From positions 1 to 64,000 of the forward strand of contig NZ_JAFLJM010000023.1 in NCBI RefSeq assembly GCF_017745675.1: a stretch of DNA of 64,000 nucleotides, written 5' to 3'. Below are positions 34,987 through 44,223 of the stretch, piece after piece. Within the stretch, counting starts at the first letter, position 1. The number at the start of each line of letters is the position of its first letter. The notes below the pieces were generated by a model. The model was not told where the DNA came from. It ran no database searches and saw only the letters and a program-made list of their open reading frames with translations. The stretch comes from Alkalihalobacillus sp. BA299 (GTDB lineage Bacteria > Bacillota > Bacilli > Bacillales > Bacillaceae_F). The translations under genes and the position numbers were made by a program.

Positions 34987-36009
34987 ATGGTGAGCAAAAG
35001 TCAAACTGTCTATGACAAATTCAATCGACCACTTCGTGATTTACGAATATCCGTAACAGACAAATGCAACTTTCGCTGTACGTATTGTATGCCTGCTGAA
35101 CTGTTCGGACCCGACTATCCTTTTTTAGAACGGCATGAAATTTTATCATTTGAAGAAATTGAACGGCTAACTAGACTTTTCGTGCATTCTCTAGGTGTTA
35201 AGAAAATTCGCATCACAGGCGGAGAACCTTTGATGCGTAAAGATTTACCAGACCTCATAGAAAAAATCAACGCGATCGAAGGCGTTAAGGATATTGCGAT
35301 GACAACAAATGGTGTACTCCTTCCGAAGCATGCTAAAGCTTTAAAAGCAGCCGGGTTAATGCGGGTTTCCGTTAGCTTAGACTCCCTTGACGACGAATTA
35401 TTTGGCAAAATTAATGGCAGAGGTGTCTCCGTAAAAGCAGTACTTGAAGGGATTGAAGCAGCAAAAGACGCTGGCCTACAGGTTAAAATTAACATGGTTG
35501 TTAAGCGCGGGATGAATGAAAAAGAAGTCGTACCAATGGCAAAATTTTTCCGTGAAAAAGGTCATATTCTCCGATTTATAGAGTTTATGGACGTTGGAAA
35601 TACGAATGAATGGCGCCTTGATGATGTATATTCAAAGCAACAAATAATCGCTGATATTCACGAGGTTATGCCACTTGAGCCGATTGAACCTAATTATGTT
35701 GGAGAAGTCGCAACACGATACCGTTATGTCGATTCTGAAGAGGAGATCGGCGTAATATCATCGGTCACTGATGCATTTTGCAAAAGCTGTAACCGTGCTC
35801 GCATTTCAGCAGAAGGGAAACTCTATACATGTCTCTTCTCATCTGTCGGCCATGACTTGCGGGATGTTGTCCGTTCTTCGCTATCTGACGAAGAAGTGTC
35901 AACACATATTCAACACATTTGGGAAGGACGAAAAGACCAATATTCCGTTGACCGCAGTCGCCTAAAACACAAACGTAAAAAAGTCGAAATGTCCCACATC
36001 GGCGGATAA
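34987..36009 (+). CDS. moaA: GTP 3',8-cyclase MoaA
   Basis: Radical SAM enzyme starting Moco synthesis. At 340 aa it has the N-terminal CNFRCTYC cluster site, the GGEPLMRKD block, the C-terminal CKSCNRAR plus YTC second cluster site, and the required Gly-Gly at the very C-terminus (HIGG). The ATG follows AAGGAGG. It lies immediately after repeat A and ends exactly where repeat B copy 2 begins. Confidence 0.97.
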   Translation: MVSKSQTVYDKFNRPLRDLRISVTDKCNFRCTYCMPAELFGPDYPFLERHEILSFEEIERLTRLFVHSLGVKKIRITGGEPLMRKDLPDLIEKINAIEGVKDIAMTTNGVLLPKHAKALKAAGLMRVSVSLDSLDDELFGKINGRGVSVKAVLEGIEAAKDAGLQVKINMVVKRGMNEKEVVPMAKFFREKGHILRFIEFMDVGNTNEWRLDDVYSKQQIIADIHEVMPLEPIEPNYVGEVATRYRYVDSEEEIGVISSVTDAFCKSCNRARISAEGKLYTCLFSSVGHDLRDVVRSSLSDEEVSTHIQHIWEGRKDQYSVDRSRLKHKRKKVEMSHIGG

Positions 36010-36157
36010 AGTGAAACTTCATTAAATGGGGGGTTCCTTCATCCCCCACTTAATGTTAGTTGAACCAATCGGGTTGTTACTGGTGCTTATCTCCCACTTA
36101 GCTTTTCATGTTTCCTCAAAACCTTGAAGTGGGATCTTAGCGCCAGTTAAACGGGAT
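36005..36157. repeat. Dispersed structured repeat, family B copy 2
   Basis: Same two-hairpin element as 25772-25926. Its first bases GATAA overlap the moaA stop codon. The first hairpin here has arms CATTAAATGGGGG / CCCCCACTTAATG, the second ACTGGTGCTTATCTCCCACTT-like arms. Substitutions relative to copy 1 mostly preserve pairing. Confidence 0.8.
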
Positions 36158-36170
36158 AAAACACAATGCT

Positions 36171-36219
36171 GATGACAGGCACCTTTAACGCTGAATTGTG
36201 TTAAAGGTGCCTGCCATCA
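36171..36219. repeat. REP-like palindrome (CAGGCACC type)
   Basis: CAGGCACCTTTAAC and GTTAAAGGTGCCTG form a long perfect stem around a short loop. Related copies are at 39132 and 48233, and half copies at 4360 and 37274. Confidence 0.75.
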
Positions 36220-36240
36220 GATACATAAGGAGTGAAAAAA

Positions 36241-36468
36241 TTGAGTTCATGTAAATTGGACCATCCATTAGAGGATGTACGAAAGAAATTAGCCGACCAA
36301 CAAGCATTTTTGCCTACTGAGCTTTACGAAGCAACTAAGCGCCTATTGGATAAACCTCTTAGCCAAGCTCAGCTCAATGAATTGTTTCACTTACTCAAAA
36401 AGTATGATTTAGCAACGAAAGAAGAGCAAGAAGGCCGTAATGAAAAATTACAGCTTCTTGTGAAGTGA
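36241..36468 (+). CDS. Small helical hypothetical protein next to moaA
   Basis: A 75-aa protein of unknown function, predicted mostly alpha-helical, with a leucine-rich middle (LYEATKRLLDKPLSQAQL). The TTG at 36241 is preferred because AAGGAG lies 8 nt upstream; a GTG three codons earlier overlaps that site. A strong terminator follows immediately, so it is probably expressed alone or with moaA. Confidence 0.7.
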   Translation: MSSCKLDHPLEDVRKKLADQQAFLPTELYEATKRLLDKPLSQAQLNELFHLLKKYDLATKEEQEGRNEKLQLLVK

Positions 36469-36472
36469 AATG

Positions 36473-36511
36473 AAAAGGGTGACCTGAGCTATTGCTATGG
36501 TCACCCTTTTT
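36473..36511 (+). terminator. Terminator after the 36241 gene
   Basis: AAAAGGGTGACC / GGTCACCCTTTT stem followed by a T-run. Confidence 0.88.
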
Positions 36512-36583
36512 CCATCTAATACAATTTCTGTTCAATAAAACATAAATTAAGTTCTTCGATTTTTCTTACTATTATCATTTAAT

Positions 36584-37222
36584 TTATAACCGCTTCTGCA
36601 GTGTTTCTCTCCAGCTGTCTGACAATTCGTCTACGGCCAGGATCGCTTTAATACCTTCCACATTTTCTTTTTCTTTAAACATAATGGTGTTAGCATAGGA
36701 GACACTTATTTTGTTAGGATGACGTTTCATTAACTCAATCGTGTCATTCACCTCTATAAACCCTTCTTCTAATACGCGAAAATAATAACCTGTATATCCT
36801 GTGTTTTGTACATGAGCAACGAGGTCGTCAGCCCCATTTCTTTTCGCTAGTTTAAAACAAGGCTGCCGTGGTTGACTAACTTGAACGATGACATCGCCAA
36901 TCTTATATGTATCCCCAATACAAACCTCTTTTTCCAACATGCCTTTTACCGTCAAATTTTCACCAAACGAGCCATTGCTCATCGTTCGATTTAGGTCGTT
37001 TTGCCAATACTCATAGTGTTCTAAAGGGTACACACAAACCGCTTTATCTTTTCCTCCGTGATTGATTAAATCTGCTTGTCCATCGCCTTCAATGTTTAGT
37101 TTTCCTATAAAAACAGGCCCCTTAACTTGAGCTTTATAAATACCCGTCTTTATTTCTTTCCCGTTATGCTCTATTGATTTTGGCTTACCTATTTGTATGG
37201 AAGTACAACTCATCATCGACAT
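36584..37222 (-). CDS. MOSC domain protein (YiiM-like)
   Basis: A 212-aa MOSC-domain protein of the YiiM type, expected to bind Moco through a conserved Cys and to reduce N-hydroxylated substrates. Visible blocks are [16 protein letters not shown] near residue 55, GSFGENL near 86 and the Cys-bearing [10 protein letters not shown] near 118. The ATG follows AGGAGCGG. It fits the Moco-rich neighbourhood but is transcribed separately. Confidence 0.9.
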   Translation of the reverse strand: MSMMSCTSIQIGKPKSIEHNGKEIKTGIYKAQVKGPVFIGKLNIEGDGQADLINHGGKDKAVCVYPLEHYEYWQNDLNRTMSNGSFGENLTVKGMLEKEVCIGDTYKIGDVIVQVSQPRQPCFKLAKRNGADDLVAHVQNTGYTGYYFRVLEEGFIEVNDTIELMKRHPNKISVSYANTIMFKEKENVEGIKAILAVDELSDSWRETLQKRL

Positions 37223-37273
37223 TTGAACCGCTCCTTACTTATTTTTTTCATTATTTTACCATAATGGACAAAG

Positions 37274-37292
37274 GGGTGTTAGGCACCTTTAG
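37274..37292. repeat. Half of a GGCACC-type palindromic repeat
   Basis: GGGTGTTAGGCACCTTTAG, the exact reverse complement of 4360-4378. Confidence 0.6.
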
Positions 37293-37375
37293 CGAAATAA
37301 AGATGCGACCACTTACACTCTTCTTTACAAAAACTCCTTTTTACTTTATTATTGCTTTAATTATAAGTTGTAGTT

Positions 37376-37500
37376 TTCTAGGGTTCCGCAGCGGTATCTG
37401 GTCTGGTCCGAGAGAAAACGCACAGCTCTGCTGTGTTCACGGAGGGATAAAAGCCCGGGAGGATATTGTTCATCATATCTTCTCTGGCTTTTTTGATGAT
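37376..37500 (+). promoter_or_regulatory. Guanidine-I (ykkC) riboswitch with terminator
   Basis: The hallmark ykkC sequence is present in order: CTAGGGTTCCG, GGTCTGGTCCGAGAG, a variable hairpin (GCACAG/CTGTGT), CACGGAGGGATAAAAGCCCGGGAGG. The 3' part AGCCCGGGAGGATAT can instead pair with ATATCTTCTCTGGCT followed by TTTTTT, a terminator that guanidine binding would prevent. It controls the SMR pair directly downstream. Confidence 0.93.
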
Positions 37501-37533
37501 TTTAAAAAGGTATTAAGACAAGAGGTGTTTTCT

Positions 37534-37878
37534 ATGAATAAAGTTTGGATCAGTGTCTTTATTGCAGCTTTTTTTGAAGTCCTATGGGTCATGGGCTTAA
37601 AATATTCCGATAATCTTTGGACGTGGATTGCTACAGCGATAGCCATCTTCATCAGCTTTTACTTAATGATCATGGCAGGACAAAAGCTCCCCGTTGGCAC
37701 GGTTTATGCTGTATTTGTCGGACTAGGCACTGTTGGAACCCTGTTAGCCGAAATTGTTCTATTCAACGAAGCGATTCAAACCGTTAAACTACTACTTATT
37801 TTATTTTTATTAATCGGTGTTCTTGGGTTAAAGCTTGTAACCCCTGAAGAATCAGGAGATAAAGGAGTTGAATCTTAA
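37534..37878 (+). CDS. SMR-family guanidinium exporter subunit
   Basis: A 114-aa four-span small multidrug resistance protein. It has the family glutamate in span 1 ([15 protein letters not shown]) and [14 protein letters not shown] in span 3. The C-terminal tail is hydrophilic. It matches the ykkC/gdnC position after a guanidine riboswitch and likely pairs with the overlapping second SMR gene to export guanidinium. The ATG at 37534 follows AGAGGTG; the frame is open far upstream through the riboswitch, but that part is not coding. Confidence 0.92.
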   Translation: MNKVWISVFIAAFFEVLWVMGLKYSDNLWTWIATAIAIFISFYLMIMAGQKLPVGTVYAVFVGLGTVGTLLAEIVLFNEAIQTVKLLLILFLLIGVLGLKLVTPEESGDKGVES

Positions 37879-38192
37879 TGGCGTGGATATATCTGATATT
37901 CGCTAGCGTCTTTGAGATGATGGGTGTAGCCTTGATTAATAAACTTCATAGTGACCGGAATTGGCAAGCCCTTTTGTATGTAGTTAGTTCATTTACTGCT
38001 AGCTTTTTATTTTTGGCGAAAGCAATGGAAACTCTTCCAATGTCGACTGCCTATGCTATTTGGACTGGAGTTGGAGCTGCTGGAGGAGCTATTCTTGCTA
38101 TTGTTTTTTACGGTGAACCAAAGAACATGTATCGCCTATTATTTATTTTTATCATTATATCCGCTACGATTGGGTTGAAATTAGTTTCATAA
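37878..38192 (+). CDS. SMR-family guanidinium exporter subunit, partner
   Basis: A 104-aa four-span SMR protein with Glu13 in span 1 (FASVFEMMGVALINKL) and MSTAYAIWTGVGAAGG in span 3. Its ATG overlaps the stop of the first subunit (TAATG), so the two are translationally coupled, as in heteromeric SMR pairs such as YkkCD. Riboswitch control is shared. Confidence 0.92.
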   Translation: MAWIYLIFASVFEMMGVALINKLHSDRNWQALLYVVSSFTASFLFLAKAMETLPMSTAYAIWTGVGAAGGAILAIVFYGEPKNMYRLLFIFIIISATIGLKLVS

Positions 38193-38317
38193 TATGAGCA
38201 GAGTAGACTGTCCTACTGAACTATGTATGGATTACGAGCTTCTAGATCAAAATAAATCTTATTCGAATCAGCTTTTTATGACAAACTATAGATCTTTTTG
38301 GCTTGGAGGATTTACTG

Positions 38318-39118
38318 ATGTGGAAAGAAATAAAAATTGAAAGCTGGCATGAATTCAACGATGTCATTTCACATTTACATTACAATGAATGGATATTTAG
38401 AGGGCAACGAAATTCAGTTTGGGATTTACAGTCCTCTCTGTATCGGGAAATTCAAAAAGTGATACATCAACCGACAAATACGGAATGTGTTACGATCGAA
38501 AATAAGATGGTTAACGAATTTTATTCATCCTCACACCTTTATTCATCTTTAGAATTTCAAGCCCCTACCAATGGAAATGAAAAGGATTGGATCAACTTCC
38601 GTTTAGAGCCTTTATCCGTTATGCAAGATTACGGAACACCTACTCGATTATTAGATTGGACATGTTCTCCGTACATTGCCGCTTTTTTCGCATTAGATGG
38701 TGCCGAGGATGACTTTAGTATTTATGCTTTAAACGTAAAGGAAATTGAAGAATACGATAACAATCGATATGGAGATTATTTCTTTCACTATAAACAAGCA
38801 ATCTTTTCACCAGAAACGATATCCGAATTATTTATTTTCAGTTATGATCCGTACCAAAAAAATGAACGACTCCGGATTCAACAAGGCGTTTTTCTTGTGC
38901 CGAGCGTTATCAATAAAACGATGGATGATATATTAAAAATGTACAACATTAGAGGCAACAAAATGAATGGCAATGACGTAACGTATAAGCTCATTTTCAA
39001 TAAAGAAAATCTCCAAGATTATTGGTATAAGCTGAAGCAAATGAATATTACCCATGAGACGATTTATCCCGGTCTCGAAGGTTTTTGCCGATCCCTTAAA
39101 CTTCATATCCTGTTATAA
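38318..39118 (+). CDS. FRG domain-containing protein
   Basis: A 266-aa protein with the FRG signature: WIFRGQRNSVWDLQSSL near residue 25, PLSVMQDYGTPTRLLDWTCSP near 105, then the PYIAAFFAL and QQGVFLVP blocks. The Arg, the H/Q-x2-G-PTRLLDW and QQG motifs recall an ART-like or nucleotide-handling fold, but the activity of FRG proteins is not settled. Some occur in phage-defence contexts; nothing here proves such a role. The ATG at 38318 follows GGAGG. Single-gene unit. Confidence 0.85.
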   Translation: MWKEIKIESWHEFNDVISHLHYNEWIFRGQRNSVWDLQSSLYREIQKVIHQPTNTECVTIENKMVNEFYSSSHLYSSLEFQAPTNGNEKDWINFRLEPLSVMQDYGTPTRLLDWTCSPYIAAFFALDGAEDDFSIYALNVKEIEEYDNNRYGDYFFHYKQAIFSPETISELFIFSYDPYQKNERLRIQQGVFLVPSVINKTMDDILKMYNIRGNKMNGNDVTYKLIFNKENLQDYWYKLKQMNITHETIYPGLEGFCRSLKLHILL

Positions 39119-39131
39119 AAATGGTTTTATA

Positions 39132-39180
39132 ATGGTGACGGACCTTTAATGTAATAAAGTGTTAAAGGAGCTGTCACCAT
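39132..39180. repeat. REP-like palindrome (diverged copy)
   Basis: ATGGTGACGG-CCTTTAA and TTAAAGG-GTCACCAT arms form a hairpin with a few mismatches. It may also act as a terminator between the FRG gene and the convergent glycosylase gene. Confidence 0.7.
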
Positions 39181-39195
39181 TCAGTCTTCACCACA

Positions 39196-39798
39196 TCACC
39201 TTCGTGCACCGCTCACGAAGCAGTTTCCTTTTATGAAAAATCGCCAAGGGTAATGCTTCGCTTCACCGCTATTCTCTATTCCAATCCTAGGTCCAATGGC
39301 AATTTCTTCAGATTTTACTGCTTTTCCTTCAGCAATAAATAAAGGGTGCTCGAAAAACGGACGACCGTAATCTTCTTTAACAATGCCCAGTGCTTTCGTT
39401 AATTTCCCTGGGCCACTTGTAAGGTCTCGGTCAGTTTTAGCTTTTTCACGGCGCTCGTACATAAGCTCTATTCCCATATATGGCTCTACAGCTCGAATTA
39501 ATACTGCTTCAGGGTGGCCGACCTCCCCACTCACCACATTTACGAGACAATGGGTATGCATTACATATGTGTAAACATATCCAGGAGGTCCAAACATCAC
39601 CTCGGTTCGCTTCGTGCGCCGATTATTGAAGCTGTGTGCAGCCTTGTCATCTGGTCCAATATAAGCTTCCGTTTCTACAATCCACCCTGAAGCGACGCCT
39701 CGATCCGTTTCTTTCACTAATAACTTTCCAAGCAATGACTTGGCCACCTCTAGCGTAGCCTGATCGAAAAAAGAAGCTTGTACAGGTACATATATCAT
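39196..39798 (-). CDS. 3-methyladenine DNA glycosylase (AAG/MPG family)
   Basis: Excises alkylated purines from DNA. The 200-aa protein has the AAG-family order: LLGKLLV, GWIVETEAYIGPDDKAAHSF with the catalytic glutamate, MFGPPGYVYTYVMHTHCLVN, VLIRAVEP and TSGPGKLTKALGI. The ATG follows AAAGGAG. A small gene and an MFS gene lie upstream in the same direction. Confidence 0.95.
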   Translation of the reverse strand: MIYVPVQASFFDQATLEVAKSLLGKLLVKETDRGVASGWIVETEAYIGPDDKAAHSFNNRRTKRTEVMFGPPGYVYTYVMHTHCLVNVVSGEVGHPEAVLIRAVEPYMGIELMYERREKAKTDRDLTSGPGKLTKALGIVKEDYGRPFFEHPLFIAEGKAVKSEEIAIGPRIGIENSGEAKHYPWRFFIKGNCFVSGARR

Positions 39799-39822
39799 AT
39801 TTTAACTCCTTTACAATCCCTA

Positions 39823-40029
39823 TTAATTACGCTTAACACTCTCTTTCATCGCCTTCCAATTCATCAAATGATGGACTGCCACCCCATGATACGACGGATC
39901 ATTTTGATAATGTCTATGAACGATCCTTAATTCCTCATCCATTTCATCTAAACCAAGGTCATGAAAAGTCGTATTAATTTCCAACAAAGGCACCGTTTCA
40001 ACAGCGATAAATACAGCTAGGTTATACAA
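39823..40029 (-). CDS. Small acidic hypothetical protein
   Basis: A 68-aa protein I do not recognise. It contains LDEMDEELRIVHRHYQND and ends VHHLMNWKAMKESVKRN, which suggests a small helical protein. The start is TTG at 40029 with a modest AAAGAGA site. It lies 12 nt after the MFS gene and 24 nt before the glycosylase gene, probably in one transcript. Confidence 0.6.
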   Translation of the reverse strand: MYNLAVFIAVETVPLLEINTTFHDLGLDEMDEELRIVHRHYQNDPSYHGVAVHHLMNWKAMKESVKRN

Positions 40030-40041
40030 CGAATATTCTCT

Positions 40042-41256
40042 TTATTTTACCGCAATTCTCTGTTCCTCTGAGCGTTTCCGACTTTGAGGTGCCCGTTGCC
40101 AAATAATCACTAAAACAACACCCACAACGCCGATAACTCCTCCAAAATAAAATCCAGCCGACAAACCAAACATCGAATTTAAAATCCCAGCGACAAATGG
40201 CCCAGCAAACATTCCTACCGCATATACCGCTTGATAGAAGCCCATTGCCGTTGCTCGCTTCTGATCATCAACCGATTCAATGGACATTCCTAGAAGCAGT
40301 GGCATAACAAGCCCTAACGCAAATCCATTGAACGCTTGGGTAATGAGTAATACACTAAATGAATGAATAAGAGGTATTGTCCCTGTAAATAAAGCGCTTA
40401 CTATAAAGCCTACAAGCAAGGTCGGCCATTTTCCAAAACGCGGCGTGAGCCACTTCCCTACCATTATAGCGGCAAAAGCATGAGGAACGATAAAAACTAT
40501 GACCAAATAACTTAACCCAGCCGTTGTCGCTCCTAGCTCAAGTGCATAATTAGGAGTGAAGCCAAAGATTGTAATAAAAATAATCGCATAGGCAAAAACG
40601 GAAAGTAACGTAACTTTAAGCAGTAGGGGCTCCTTAATAATACTGACTATATCTTTTACCTCAATCGGTTCATGAGTAGAATTCTCTTTCTCCTCTTTAA
40701 GCCACAAACATAAGATTAACCCTACTATTCCAGCAAAACCACCGAGCCAAAACGGAAACAACCAACCGAACCACTCAACAAATACACCACTAAATATCAT
40801 ACTTGCTAATTGACCTAACACCATCGTGACACTGATCCAACCCATCGCTTTCGTAATGTCTTCTTTAGAAAAATAACTCGCATATAACACCGTAAAAGCG
40901 ACCCATGTTGCAGCACTCACTCCAGCCATTGCTCTAAAAACTAACAACCAGCCTAGTTGATCTGTCAAGATAAACCCAAAGCTACTTATACTTCCAATCA
41001 CTATCCCTAAAATAATAAACGGGCGCCGACGTTTAATAACATCAGAATAAATTCCAAGCGGAAGTCGAACGACCATTTGCATTAATCCATAACTTCCAAC
41101 GACAACACCAATGAACAAATATGTAGCACCTAAAAAATCTAAATAGGCTGTTAAAATAGGAACATAACTATATATCGTAAACCAATACATAACCGTTACT
41201 AGTACAAAAATAACATGATCTATTTTTGTAACCGTCGAAGGCTTCTCCACTCTCAC
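40042..41256 (-). CDS. MFS transporter
   Basis: A 404-aa major facilitator with 12 predicted spans and the RLPLGIYSDVIKRRRPF loop between spans 2 and 3 that is standard for the superfamily. Substrate unknown; it resembles drug or metabolite exporters of the UMF/YcaD type. The start is GTG at 41256 with GGAGGG 6 nt upstream. Confidence 0.88.
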   Translation of the reverse strand: MRVEKPSTVTKIDHVIFVLVTVMYWFTIYSYVPILTAYLDFLGATYLFIGVVVGSYGLMQMVVRLPLGIYSDVIKRRRPFIILGIVIGSISSFGFILTDQLGWLLVFRAMAGVSAATWVAFTVLYASYFSKEDITKAMGWISVTMVLGQLASMIFSGVFVEWFGWLFPFWLGGFAGIVGLILCLWLKEEKENSTHEPIEVKDIVSIIKEPLLLKVTLLSVFAYAIIFITIFGFTPNYALELGATTAGLSYLVIVFIVPHAFAAIMVGKWLTPRFGKWPTLLVGFIVSALFTGTIPLIHSFSVLLITQAFNGFALGLVMPLLLGMSIESVDDQKRATAMGFYQAVYAVGMFAGPFVAGILNSMFGLSAGFYFGGVIGVVGVVLVIIWQRAPQSRKRSEEQRIAVK

Positions 41257-41665
41257 TACATTCCCTCCATTCCTACGTAAAAATAAACAAAACGATTGAA
41301 AGATTTAATTCGAGATTAATAATACAAACTGAGTCATATTAATTTTGGACTTGCATTTTTTTGCAACTTTATTGATTTTTAAAAGCCAAACGCAAAGCAT
41401 TAGTTAAAGAAAGCCTTACTTGTTGTAAAAAAATGGTGATCTCTTCTATAATTTTATGCTACCTGAATACGAAGTATTTTTAAATAGCTTCAAGCAAAAA
41501 AACGAATTTAATGTTGTTCCACGTCAATCATTTCATACAGCTATATCCCAAAATTGGTCAAAATGGAATAAGTTTTATTTTTTAGGGAATAAAAATGGAT
41601 ATCATGATTTTTACTTTTGCATACAAACTAAATGGAAAATTAATATCTAATTCGAAGGTGAGAAA
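41257..41665. other. Intergenic region upstream of the second YetF-like gene
   Basis: AT-rich. A 64-codon open frame at 41456-41650 has no ribosome site and no recognisable similarity; I do not call it. TATAAT near 41448 may be part of the promoter for the following gene. Confidence 0.4.
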
Positions 41666-42334
41666 ATGGTAATTGAAACACTAAAATTAGGTATCTTATT
41701 TATATTGGTTTTTATTGTTATGCGCATGCTTGGCAAAACATTATTGTCACAGTGGACAGCTTATGATCTTGTTACCATAATTTTTCTATCTTATGCTGCT
41801 TTAGCGGCTGTGAAAGTTCACAGCTTTTTTCATGCGGTAATTTGTATCGTTCTTATTGGATTTTTGTATTTAACTTTATCAAAATTAAGTTTATATGGTA
41901 TCTTTTCTCGATTTATTATTGGAGAGCCTACCATCATTATTAAACACGGAAAAATTAGTCAGAAAAATTTAAAGAAAGTTCGTTATTCTTTAACTGAGCT
42001 ATTATCTACTGTCCGAGCGTTTGGATATCCAGATGTTCAAGATATTGAGTACGCTATTTTAGAACCCAATGGTAAAATTAGTATTATTCCCAGAAAAGAA
42101 TTGAAGCCGTTAACACCCAAACTTATGAAGATCGATGTAGAATATACAGGATTACCCCTAGCTATCATTGTCGATGGTAGCGTTCAACTTGAAAATTTAA
42201 CACTCATTGAAAAATCGGAAGAGTGGTTAAAAAACGAGTTAGAAAACAATGGATACCATCATTACAGAGACATATTTTATGCTTATATCAAAGATAATGA
42301 CAAGTCAATATCGATCGTTCCTTATCAATCTTAA
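41666..42334 (+). CDS. DUF421/YetF-like membrane protein
   Basis: A 222-aa protein with three N-terminal membrane spans (FIVMRMLGKTLLSQWTAYDLVT between the first two) and two cytoplasmic YetF-type repeats. The first domain ends in YAILEPNGKISIIPR. The longer C-terminal part distinguishes it from the 28721 paralogue. The ATG follows GAAGGTGAG. Function unknown; some relatives affect spore or envelope properties. Confidence 0.85.
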   Translation: MVIETLKLGILFILVFIVMRMLGKTLLSQWTAYDLVTIIFLSYAALAAVKVHSFFHAVICIVLIGFLYLTLSKLSLYGIFSRFIIGEPTIIIKHGKISQKNLKKVRYSLTELLSTVRAFGYPDVQDIEYAILEPNGKISIIPRKELKPLTPKLMKIDVEYTGLPLAIIVDGSVQLENLTLIEKSEEWLKNELENNGYHHYRDIFYAYIKDNDKSISIVPYQS

Positions 42335-42520
42335 ATTGAAACAATTAAGGCTCACCCCTTCCTCCATGCCTTTAAACAAACCGTATATCAATATAAGCAA
42401 AACCGTATTAAATCTAGCTTTATGCAGTATTACTACGATACCTTAACAGGGATGCTGATCGTAAAAAAACGAAAAATGATAGCTGCAAATAATACATGGG
42501 GTCAGTGGTTGAAAGGATAA
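42335..42520 (+). pseudogene. Possible gene relic after the YetF-like gene
   Basis: Directly after the YetF-like stop codon, the same frame continues for about 61 codons with protein-like composition (HPFLHAFKQTVYQYKQNR; YYYDTLTGMLIVKK; NNTWGQWLKG) and ends in TAA. There is no start or ribosome site. It could be the C-terminal end of a lost gene; the family is not identified. The rest of the gap to 42681 shows nothing. Confidence 0.3.
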
Positions 42521-42681
42521 TGGAGGAATGAGATAACTAACCAAATGATATTGTAGACGATTGTAAACACTTTTTAATATTCATGTTTGTGCCACACCAT
42601 TAAATAGTAAAGATCAAATTTGGCCCATAAATTTTGTACAAAAAATTTTGAATTTCCAACAATAAATCCTAGATTCCCGAC

Positions 42682-42713
42682 AAAAAAGGTGAAACAATTA
42701 ATATGTCTCACCT
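42682..42713 (-). terminator. Terminator of the amidase operon
   Basis: Minus-strand AGGTGAGAC / GTTTCACCT stem followed by TTTTTTG, downstream of the amidase stop. Confidence 0.75.
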
Positions 42714-42750
42714 CATCATTGGATAATATCACCTCATTCAACCTTTATCT

Positions 42751-44172
42751 CTAAACATACTCTACTAACCTTTGGCAAGGGAGAGCTTGCTCTAAGTTTC
42801 GGCAAGCACGGAGAACCACGTCATCTTCAAGGTGGCGTCCGATAATTTGTAATCCAATTGGGAGACCATCCTTTGAAAACCCACATGGAACTGAAGCTGC
42901 AGGGTTACCGGTTAAATTAAAAGGATACGTTAGAAACCAACCGATCAATGAGTTAATTTCCTTACCATTAATTGAGCTCGGTGGTCCTTGATCAATAGAA
43001 AAAGCTGGTACAGCAGTTGTTGGACTAATTAGTAAGTCATAATTTTTATGGATTTCTAATAACTTATGCCAAACTACTTCTCTAGCAAGATTTGCTTTAT
43101 AGAAATCGACAGCACTCAATTTCTTTCCTTCAAGGATTATCTCTTGAACTTTAGGTTCGAGTAAAGTAAATTCTTCATCTGACAAATCACTATACATACC
43201 AGCTGTTTTACCATACCACAATGTTAAAAACTGGTGTTCCACCTCTATACCAAAACCGGGATCTACTTCATCAACCTGACAGCCTAAATCACGAAAAATA
43301 TTTGCTGCTCGCCTGCACACTTCACCAACTTCAGGATTCACTTCAAAATAACCTAAATTTGGACTATACGCCACCCTTAACCCACGAATAGAGTCATTAA
43401 TGGCTGTACGAATACCTCCTGATTCCGGCATCGAAAAAGGATCTGATAAGTGTGGCCCTGATATTACATTATACAGAAGAGCTGCATCAGTCACTGTACG
43501 AGCTATCGGTCCATTATGAAAAAACGGGGAGTGACTAGAAAAAGCACCAAGTACATCAGGAACTCGGCCATAAGTCGGTTTAAATCCAAATACACCACAC
43601 ATACTTGCTGGAATACGAATCGAACCTGCACCATCACTTCCTTCAGCAATTGGAACTAAGCCAGCTGCTACCGCTGCACCTGATCCACCACTCGAACCAC
43701 CGACTACTCTTTCTACATTCCACGGATTTCGGGTAGCTCCAAATATTTGATTATCAGTCACTCCTTTATGGCCAAACTCTGGTGTATTTGTCTTACCAAT
43801 AATAATGCCACCAGCACTTTTCATTCGTTTAACTAGTACCGCATCCTCATTAGGAATGAAGTTCTCAAACAGTCTAGACCCCCGTGTTGTTCGTACTCCT
43901 TTTGTTAGTGTTAAGTCTTTTAATGCTATCGGTATGCCATGAAGGGGGCCTAAAGTAGCCCCCTTCATCATCGCCTTATCTGCTGCTTTCGCTGCTGAAA
44001 TCGCCTCATCGTGCACCACTGTACAAAATGCATTAATTTTAGGGTTGATTTCATCGATCCGACTCAAATGGGCTTCCACAACTTCTACAGAAGATACTTG
44101 ACGACTTTTAATTAAAGAGCTTAATTCTACTGCAGTCATTTTCGTTAATCCTTTAAAATGCGTATGAGTCAT
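42751..44172 (-). CDS. Amidase-signature family hydrolase
   Basis: A roughly 473-aa amidase of the Ser-cisSer-Lys class: the Lys is in [12 protein letters not shown], the serines in [17 protein letters not shown] and [13 protein letters not shown]. The physiological amide is unknown. The ATG at 44172 has GGGGA about 11 nt upstream; the frame is open 12 codons further to a TTG. It follows the short-chain fatty acid transporter gene in the same direction, so release of a small carboxylate from an amide is an attractive but unproven link. Confidence 0.9.
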   Translation of the reverse strand: MTHTHFKGLTKMTAVELSSLIKSRQVSSVEVVEAHLSRIDEINPKINAFCTVVHDEAISAAKAADKAMMKGATLGPLHGIPIALKDLTLTKGVRTTRGSRLFENFIPNEDAVLVKRMKSAGGIIIGKTNTPEFGHKGVTDNQIFGATRNPWNVERVVGGSSGGSGAAVAAGLVPIAEGSDGAGSIRIPASMCGVFGFKPTYGRVPDVLGAFSSHSPFFHNGPIARTVTDAALLYNVISGPHLSDPFSMPESGGIRTAINDSIRGLRVAYSPNLGYFEVNPEVGEVCRRAANIFRDLGCQVDEVDPGFGIEVEHQFLTLWYGKTAGMYSDLSDEEFTLLEPKVQEIILEGKKLSAVDFYKANLAREVVWHKLLEIHKNYDLLISPTTAVPAFSIDQGPPSSINGKEINSLIGWFLTYPFNLTGNPAASVPCGFSKDGLPIGLQIIGRHLEDDVVLRACRNLEQALPCQRLVEYV

Positions 44173-44223
44173 TCGCTTTTCATTCCCCTTTCTAATTTTT
44201 TCAAGCAACCAACTGACTTGCCA

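Noticed and set aside
41456..41650. 64-codon open frame upstream of the YetF-like gene
   Set aside because: No ribosome site, no recognisable similarity and composition like the AT-rich background.
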